A DNA stretch of 64,000 nt from Taxillus chinensis (taxonomy: Eukaryota; Streptophyta; Magnoliopsida; Santalales; Loranthaceae). Of the stretch, positions 58,101 through 64,000 are shown one piece after another. Where the stretch lies: the NCBI GenBank assembly GCA_023512835.1, contig CM042086.1, positions 10,417,559-10,481,558 on the forward strand, in the 5' to 3' direction. The notes beneath the pieces were generated by a model. It was given only the letters and a program-made list of their open reading frames with translations, did not search any database and was not told where the DNA came from. How positions within the stretch are numbered: position 1 is the stretch's first letter; each line of letters opens with the position of its first letter. Position numbers and translations under genes: made by a program.

Positions 58101-58661
58101 TTTACGAATGTTTCTTGAGTGGTGTTGCAGTTATCCACAGATGAGGTTATCAAAGAGGTTGAAAATTCAGTGGCCGAGTATATACGGTATAAACAAGAAT
58201 ACGATGAGGAACGTGTGAGGGAGCAGGTTTAGTTTAGTTTTTTTTTTCCCTTTATTTTGTGTTCCGTTTCCACGTTTCATGCATAAACATGGTTGTTTAT
58301 ATTATTTCAGAATTGCAGTCATTCCAAAAGGAAGGGGTTTTTGTTGTTCCCTTAGATAAAGTAGGAAGAGTATACCCTTGAGCAATAGTGAGGACTTTTC
58401 CATCTAGTAATTTAACAAACCACAACCCTGCCCGTCCCCATGTTGTCTTGATTTTTGAAGGTCGGCACAATATGAACATTTTTGTTCTTTACTCCTGCCC
58501 AACATTCTCAATTAACTCTGTTATCTTTCCCGTTGTCGTTACTGACATTGTTTAATATTGCGGTTGTCCAATGAATTTTGTAGGTGCAAGGAATACTAGA
58601 GGGTGCAAAGGTGCTTGAATGGCTGAGAGAGCATTCAGAGATTCAGTACATAAGCAGTTGA
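52108..58661 (+). CDS. TIG: Trigger factor-like protein TIG, chloroplastic
   Basis: Thirteen exons: 52108-52407, 52619-52702, 53332-53460, 53773-53861, 54143-54326, 56187-56277, 56574-56728, 56986-57078, 57165-57257, 57639-57719, 57823-57972, 58131-58226 and 58584-58661. They encode 540 residues. A plastid transit peptide rich in Ser/Leu/Arg covers about 1-70. The ribosome-binding domain has the trigger-factor signature GFRPGKNVP (131-139) and GRALKDSVHI. The FKBP-type peptidyl-prolyl isomerase domain spans about 263-350 (IGDVAVLDISAKT, MPGFLDSIIGIQQGE). The C-terminal helical chaperone arms follow, with IEVDIPISLFEEQG. In bacteria trigger factor binds ribosomal protein uL23 and shields nascent chains; the plastid protein is expected to do this in the stroma. 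Intron 5 carries a LINE remnant. All junctions are GT-AG. Confidence 0.96.
54655..55265 (+). mobile_element. LINE (non-LTR retrotransposon) remnant in TIG intron 5
   Basis: Conceptual reading shows the C-terminal part of a plant LINE polymerase and its zf-RVT domain in broken frames. Pieces are FWDMWCGEQPLREVFPTIYC, WEVLFTKNAQEWELEEF, STNDSVFTVRKFF (to a stop at 54987), then KFACFAWEVPWEKILTLNQL and LWSFVLAWLGLAWVPHMRLG in other frames. FxxWEASWxKxLTLDQL-like and LWS.VLA.LG..WV patterns are typical of these elements. Frameshifts and stops show that it is dead, and it lies in the sense orientation of TIG. Confidence 0.75.
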
Positions 58662-59741
58662 GAGAGAGATTCAGTACAAAGGTGCTTGAACAAGCATCAC
58701 AAAAAGTCGTCCTCTCATATTTGCATAATTTGTAGTATGGAAAAAAATAAAATAAAAATTTTGATGTCTCTTATTAGTACGAGTAAAACTCAAATTTGAG
58801 ATAGTGTATTAAATAATAGGTAATTGATTTTAAAAATATCATAATATTAATATGACACATAATATAATCATTTTAATTAGATTTGAATTCGATTTAAAGT
58901 TGATTACGTAATTTAAAAATAAATAATTTTTTATATCCACTCTGATCAAAAGATAAAAGATTAATTATTAGTATCAATAAAGATTATATAAGCGAAAATT
59001 GTCTCACACATAATATGTATAGTAAATAAATTTACACTTTGTTATATGACTAAGAAAGATGAAAGAAAAAAAAAGAGAATTGAAAAGAAAAAATTATTCT
59101 TTGTTATATTAAAAGTTTTAATATTCTAAATTCTACTCTCAGGATGGTTAGAAGAGTCTCTTTTAAATATCTTAGTGAGAGAATTGAAACTGAAACAAAC
59201 TCAACAACTTATGAAATTACAATATACTACAATCAAATTTTTGACTATATAAAATCAAAATCATCAATCATATACACTTCATCGATTACTAAAGATACAG
59301 CATACGTTCAGAATTTCTAATTATTTAGAACTTCTAGCTTAATAAAGTCACTAACTCACTAATTTAAAATTCATTAATAATTATTAGATTTATTCTTAAA
59401 ACTTTTTTACAATTCACCTTCCAATTAATTACTTAAATAACTTAAGATAAATTCTATTATCTTTATCTAAATAACCGATCAGTCAATTTTGTGTACTTAA
59501 TGAATCCTAATAAAGGTCCAAAATCCTATGTTTATTGTTTAAAGATTTAAATTAATCACATACTTGGTTTATGAATTATAGATAACAAAAGGAATAACAA
59601 CACTACAATTACAATACCAAAAAAATGTTCCTGTCTATCAGAAAATGCCAGAAAAAGTTCCAAGAACTTCCATAATCTTTCATGAAACTCTAGAGAAGAT
59701 GGCAAAAAATTGTTGCTGCGCCGCTGATATCCAATATCCTT
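58662..59741. other. Spacer between convergent TIG and GrpE genes
   Basis: It holds the two 3' UTRs and AT-rich spacer. The first 30 bases repeat parts of the last TIG exon: GAGATTCAGTACA at 58638 and 58666, and CAAAGGTGCTTGAA at 58606 and 58677. AATAAA-like signals for TIG occur near 58745. No gene is supported. Confidence 0.65.
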
Positions 59742-62554
59742 TCAAGCTTCAACACCTTTATCTGCTCCATTGGTATCAACCTCTTTAGTAACGCCAACTT
59801 CTGCTGGTCGAATTACTCGCTCATATAGGGAGTATCCAGACTGTAGCATAATAAACACAAAATTGGGACTAAGAAAATTTTCAGACGTCAAGAAAAAACC
59901 TTTTAAATTACTTCAATTTTTGTTCAGAGTATTTGAAGGGGAAATTTAAGCGACATGATAATAGGATGAAGTTTATAAGGAACAAACTAAAAGGAACAAA
60001 ACAAAGATGGCCAAGATGCTGGATAATCGGCATTCCCGAGGGAAATCTATAGGAAACAGACTAAAAGTTAAAGTTAATACCTTCAGGACAGCAGCAACAG
60101 TGCCAGGTGGCTTAGAACCATCTGGTACTTCAAAAACAGCATTATGCCTATGCGGATCAAATTGCTCATTAGTAGGATCATACTTCTCTACTCCATTCTT
60201 CCGAAAGACCTGAAAGCAATAACATTAATAAGACTAACGACTGAAGCTGTAGTCACCCAAAAAAAACTGATTGAAGTACAACATGTTATGGGAAAAAACA
60301 TAATAATAAAATCCTTGATATAGAGGGAAATTTTGAATCATTAAATTGCAGACCATCAAGTGCATTGAAGTATGTAATCCCAACAAATAATTGCAGCAAT
60401 ATATATATATATCAGCTCTTGGAATTCTCCCAAGAAAAACCACGCTCAGGCACCATGATTACCTCTGCAAGCTGTTTGTCAGTCATCTCAACACCTTCCA
60501 GCAGCGTTTTTAATAGCCCAACAGCTCCAGCACCGTCTTTCGATGCCTCAATTTTAGAATAACTCTCTTTGACAACTGAAGAAGCTCTTTGTAGATTGTC
60601 TGCAACATCCAATAAACCCTTTGCAAAATTCTGCAGCATATTTTCATATGATAGTAAGAGTAAAATACATGCTATCAATGTTAAAAAATGGAAAAGAAAA
60701 GCATGCACCCGGGCACACACATCCAATATGTCAATGGAAAATATCTTGAGAAAAGAGAAAAATAGCATTTAAAAAATACAAAAATCCGTAAGAGCACGGG
60801 CCAATAGTCTTTAAAACTTGTACTATGAAGTGTGTCCGTATTTTAACTAAAGACGATTCTATTATATTGGTTCACTGGATAACACAGGTTGCTAAAATTT
60901 TTAGTTAAAATACAAACTTCGAAAACACTTTGTAGCTATTGTGAGTGATATTTGCCCACATTAAAAAAAATTTGGTGAATCTGACGTCAGCACTCTAAAA
61001 TATCTAAATAGGCAAATCCGGGGGAAAAGAAACCAAAAATTAAAAGCTAACCTGTACGGCAAATTTTTTTGAGTTCTCTGCATCCCGTTTGGTCCGTTCC
61101 AAGACATTTTGCATCTCAGCATAGGTCCGGACAACTTTATCCTTCATGTTTACAACCTCCTCCTGCTTCGTCTTTAAAAGTTCTTCCTTCTCGACAACTA
61201 GTTTTACCAAATCATCCCTTGAAAGCTCTTCAACGTCTTCTGAATCTGAATCAGAAAATGCAGTTTTTTTAGTACCAGAACTTCTCCTCTTCCTGTTGAC
61301 GGACTTGGATTCTACATCAGAACCTGATTCTTTTGTCTGACCCATTTCTTCCTTTTGATCAGGAAGTTCAGAATCTCCAACACCATTGTCATTTCTAGGC
61401 TCGGTTTCCTTTTCAGGAGATGCAGATGCGGCATTTTCCTTTTCTGATGCAGAAGAAAACATCCCAAACCACTGCTGCTTAAAGTTATCGTGCAACCCTC
61501 TCGGCAACAAAGACACCTGGCCTCCAACCAACTGGGAAAGAAAAATGTGTAAATTACAACTTTTCATTACCTAAAATTGTGAAACACAAAAATTGCTCAT
61601 GAAATTTGGAGATGGTAAATCATGATATTCATGCTATGTTTCATGACTGGGCATGAGCCACTAATTAAAACAACTGATGGGCCAGATTGGGACTACAATG
61701 ACAAGTGTTTAGTGAGCTTGAAATGATTAGAAACTTTCTGTTGAGCATTTAACATATCATCTCATCTCCCATTGATGTTGGCGCAATTCCAAACCATCTA
61801 AAATATTGCGAGTAGACAAATTTATCCCTTCTTTTTTCTGTGCAGTTCACTACTGTAGCGTATTAACAGCAACATTAGAACAGCAGACAACAAACGAAAT
61901 AATCACAAATACATAGTTGCTCAAATTTTATAACTTGTGCGATCAATTCCAATTTCAATGAGCATTTGCCACTTATCTCAATCATAAAATCAACTCTCTT
62001 TTTAAGAGAATTATGAAGTCAACTTTCAAACGCATGCATTCAATATTGAAATTCAAAACAAGGTAAGCAATAAATAGGAAAAAGATATCATTACAAGATC
62101 AGTTACAATTTTCTCGATTCTGACCGGCCCCAAATCCCAATAAAACCCAACAAAGATTTAATTTTAATCTGCACACTAAGGCAGCTTAGTTAGACCAGTG
62201 CAGCAAAATTTCATTGCCCAAGCCCATATGATCTTAAACCCAGAAAACATGATCACATTTTACCGCTAAAAATAATTTTTAAAAAAAAGTTGGTAATTGT
62301 ACATGTATATATTTTTCCCAAACATGGAGATTTTTCAAAACCCTACGTAAAACCCTAGTTGGAAAACAAAAGACAAAACACGAGATGAAACCAAAAATTA
62401 GAGTGCGCACCAGTGGGGGAGCTTGGTGGAGAGAGTGAAAATCCCTGGCAACGACAGAGAAGGGCTGATGGGACTGACCACCGAGGATCACGGAGGTCCG
62501 ACACTGGACCATGAGGCTCCTCGGAATCCGAGATAGAACCCTTGATACAGCCAT
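59742..62554 (-). CDS. MGE1: Mitochondrial GrpE, Hsp70 nucleotide exchange factor
   Basis: Five exons in transcript order (62554-62411, 61531-61052, 60630-60463, 60209-60081, 59840-59742) encode 339 residues. The N-terminus (MAVSRVLSRIPRSLMVQCRT) is Arg/Ser-rich and lacks acids, as in a mitochondrial presequence. Residues about 70-150 form an acidic, Ser-rich linker (SDSDSEDVEEL). A long coiled coil at about 150-215 (VEKEELLKTKQEEVVNMKDK) leads to the GrpE core with NFAKGLLDVADNLQRA, FRKNGVEKYDPTNEQFDPHR and the signature GTVAAVLKSGYSLYERVIRP. GrpE dimers release ADP from the DnaK-type Hsp70 of the matrix. Targeting is inferred from the presequence type; a plastid version is the alternative. 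A CT tract lies 12-88 bases before the ATG. Confidence 0.95.
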
Positions 62555-62565
62555 GGCAGAAGAGA

Positions 62566-62612
62566 GAGACAGACAGAGAGAGAGAGAGGGAGAGACAGTG
62601 AGAGAAGGGAGA

Positions 62613-62642
<30 letters not shown>
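62566..62642 (-). repeat. (CT)n-rich leader of GrpE
   Basis: GA dinucleotides on the plus strand, with short GACA and GGGA breaks, form a CT-rich leader in the sense of the gene, ending 12 bases before the start codon. Confidence 0.9.
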
Positions 62643-62650
<8 letters not shown>

Positions 62651-63264
62651 GGTAAAGGAGGCGGCGAACGTGGGAGGGTGCGTGGAGAAGAAGAAACAAG
62701 TGGAACTAGGTTTGGCGAAGTTGCTAGAGTCGCAAAGGAGACGGGCCAGTTCGTGCGCAGCTCACTAGCCCTGGCCCCGGGCTTCATACGAAGCTCATTA
62801 GGCTTAGCCCGTTTGACGAGCCTACTTCAAAGTCCGGGCTATTAAATGAGCCGGTCTTGAATTTATAAATATAAATTAAAAACTTATATTATATATCATA
62901 ATTAGTAAAATAATGTGTGTGTGTGTATATATATATATATATGTATATATGTATATATATATGCGCGAGAAAATTTATTTCCCCACAAAAAACCTCTAAT
63001 CTCCTATTTTATTCCTCCAATAGCCATAATCTAAAAAACCTCAATTCCCATAAATTAGTGAGAGACAACTGTTACAACCTCAATTATGTTGATGTATGAT
63101 CAACATAATTTAGCTCAAGATCCGACTGTGACGCCAAGTAAATAAATTTGTGGTTTCCTAAGTCAAAAAAAAAAAATCATTGTCACCAAGTAAATAATTT
63201 ATGTTGATGTATGCACATCAGAGGTAGCATTGTCATAGCCTGTTGCGGTAGAAGCAAAGCAAAC

Positions 63265-63411
63265 TCCAGTTGAAAATTCTCTTATGTCATACATTGGGTC
63301 CAGGTGTGCAGGTATAGTTGGTTTGCTCCCAAAGGCTTCAGAAATGAAGTCAGGGGCAATCCACCCATTGCAGAATCAGCCGGTGGGTTTGCCACCTTTA
63401 CCTTTACTTTA
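63265..63411 (+). other. Unassigned coding-like stretch
   Basis: After a splice-acceptor-like TTGCGGTAG the plus strand reads KQTPVENSLMSYIGSRCAGI, then VGLLPKASEMKSG and QNQPVGLPPLPLL, then a stop at 63409-63411. The composition is protein-like, but I do not recognise it and no start or partner exons are clear. It may be the end of a gene fragment. The alternative is a minus-strand frame over the same bases (63282-63479). Confidence 0.25.
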
Positions 63412-63559
63412 GATATAAAGAGTGAAGTTGCCTCAAAATTGCTGGACCTCGCAGTATATATCAACTGAATGTGTTGCATTTAGTAGCTTTCCATTAGGTT
63501 GTTTCTTATATTTATATAGTGGTTATATAGATGGTTGAAGATGGTGAAAGTCTTAAAGT

Positions 63560-63680
63560 GATATGTTTTAACTTAGTTGGTAGCCCCTTGGCATGTCAAA
63601 AGGAGAGATCATAGGTTTGAACTTATATATGGAGAATCATCAATCTGAGTTGTTTTTAAAAAAAAGGAAAAAAAAACCTT
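63560..63680 (+). repeat. Possible SINE fragment with A-rich tail
   Basis: TAACTTAGTTGGTAGCC (A-box region) and, about 35 bases on, AGGTTTGAACT (B-box variant) are followed by about 60 bases and an A-rich tail near 63655-63680. This order is that of a tRNA-derived SINE. No convincing target-site duplication was found. Confidence 0.4.
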
Positions 63681-64000
63681 AAATTAATATAAGCTACTAT
63701 GCAATTTATTATTACAAAATACCAATAATTTTTTTATCACTTATGTGAGAATGCGACCATGGAATAGAAATGTTTATTTAAATGTTTTGTAAGCTCTTAC
63801 TCTATTTTGATAAGTTTTGTTGTATCATCAACTGAATCATGAAGTACATATTAAAATAAATAGATGAATAGAAAATGATATGCACAAGTGGGATATATGA
63901 TCTACTATGTATGTTTTGATGTATCAGGCCAATATTCTTAATTATGATTGGGTCCCTGAAGTACTGGGTTTGCCAGCAAATGGGCTCTTTTAGCTACAGA

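Larger units (their letters stand above)
62643..64000. other. GrpE promoter region and right-end intergenic DNA
   Basis: The GrpE upstream region is GC-richer to about 62830. A (TG)n(TA)n tract lies at 62913-62962. Coding-like scraps on the plus strand are seen at about 63265-63411 and 63930-63988, with a SINE-like stretch at 63560-63680. No complete gene is supported before the window ends. Confidence 0.5.

Noticed and set aside
59742..62554. Chloroplast rather than mitochondrial GrpE
   Set aside because: The N-terminus is Arg-rich and short, without the long Ser/Thr-rich transit peptide of plastid forms. Not fully excluded from sequence alone.
1..64000. CRISPR arrays, operons, attachment sites, viral genes, or organelle DNA inserts
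   Set aside because: None was seen. Repeats are eukaryotic microsatellites or retroelements, and gene structures are intron-containing nuclear genes.

Overview
The window is nuclear DNA from a flowering plant, most likely a eudicot. The evidence is many-exon genes with AT-rich GT-AG introns, plant-only or plastid-targeted gene families (FtsZ1, chloroplast trigger factor, SYP5 syntaxin, plant-type LBR), and AT-rich intergenic DNA full of (TA)n, (CT)n and (TG)n microsatellites and retroelement debris. I cannot name the species. Exon structures were assembled by hand: reading frame was kept across every junction and each protein was compared with what I know of its family. No database search was run.

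Layout, left to right: 1-2.3 kb AT-rich intergenic; 2.5-5.9 kb (+) double-SWIB protein; 9.3-14.5 kb (+) fimbrin in 14 exons; 15.7-19.7 kb (+) V-ATPase subunit e with a leader intron; 20.4-23.9 kb (+) plastid division FtsZ1; 25.3-27.6 kb (-) SYP5-type Qc-SNARE; 30.27-30.71 kb (+) intronless eIF1A; 31.9-32.5 kb (+) broken three-exon fragment of ARP2; 34.4-37.9 kb (+) BPI/LBP-like LBR protein; 40.25-44.3 kb (+) PHD-finger protein with internal repeats; 48.0-50.4 kb (-) small conserved protein of unknown function; 52.1-58.7 kb (+) chloroplast trigger factor TIG; 59.7-62.55 kb (-) mitochondrial GrpE; 62.6-64 kb low-complexity DNA and unassigned coding-like scraps.

These genes are ordinary, independently transcribed housekeeping genes: cytoskeleton, vacuolar proton pump, plastid division, vesicle fusion, translation initiation, chromatin, and organelle chaperones. 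TIG and GrpE are convergent neighbours acting in plastid and mitochondrion respectively. Mobile DNA sits mostly in introns: two SINEs that appear to share a family (in fimbrin and FtsZ1), a LINE remnant in TIG, and repeat-bounded blocks in VHA-e and LBR.

I found no clearly new biological system. The points most worth a second look are: the SYP5 protein has His where Qc-SNAREs have the zero-layer Gln; ARP2 carries an in-frame stop and a lost splice donor; FtsZ1 appears to use a GC-AG intron; the PHD protein has four tandem repeats of about 79 residues in one exon; and an AAAACGACGTCGT-like motif recurs upstream of three genes.
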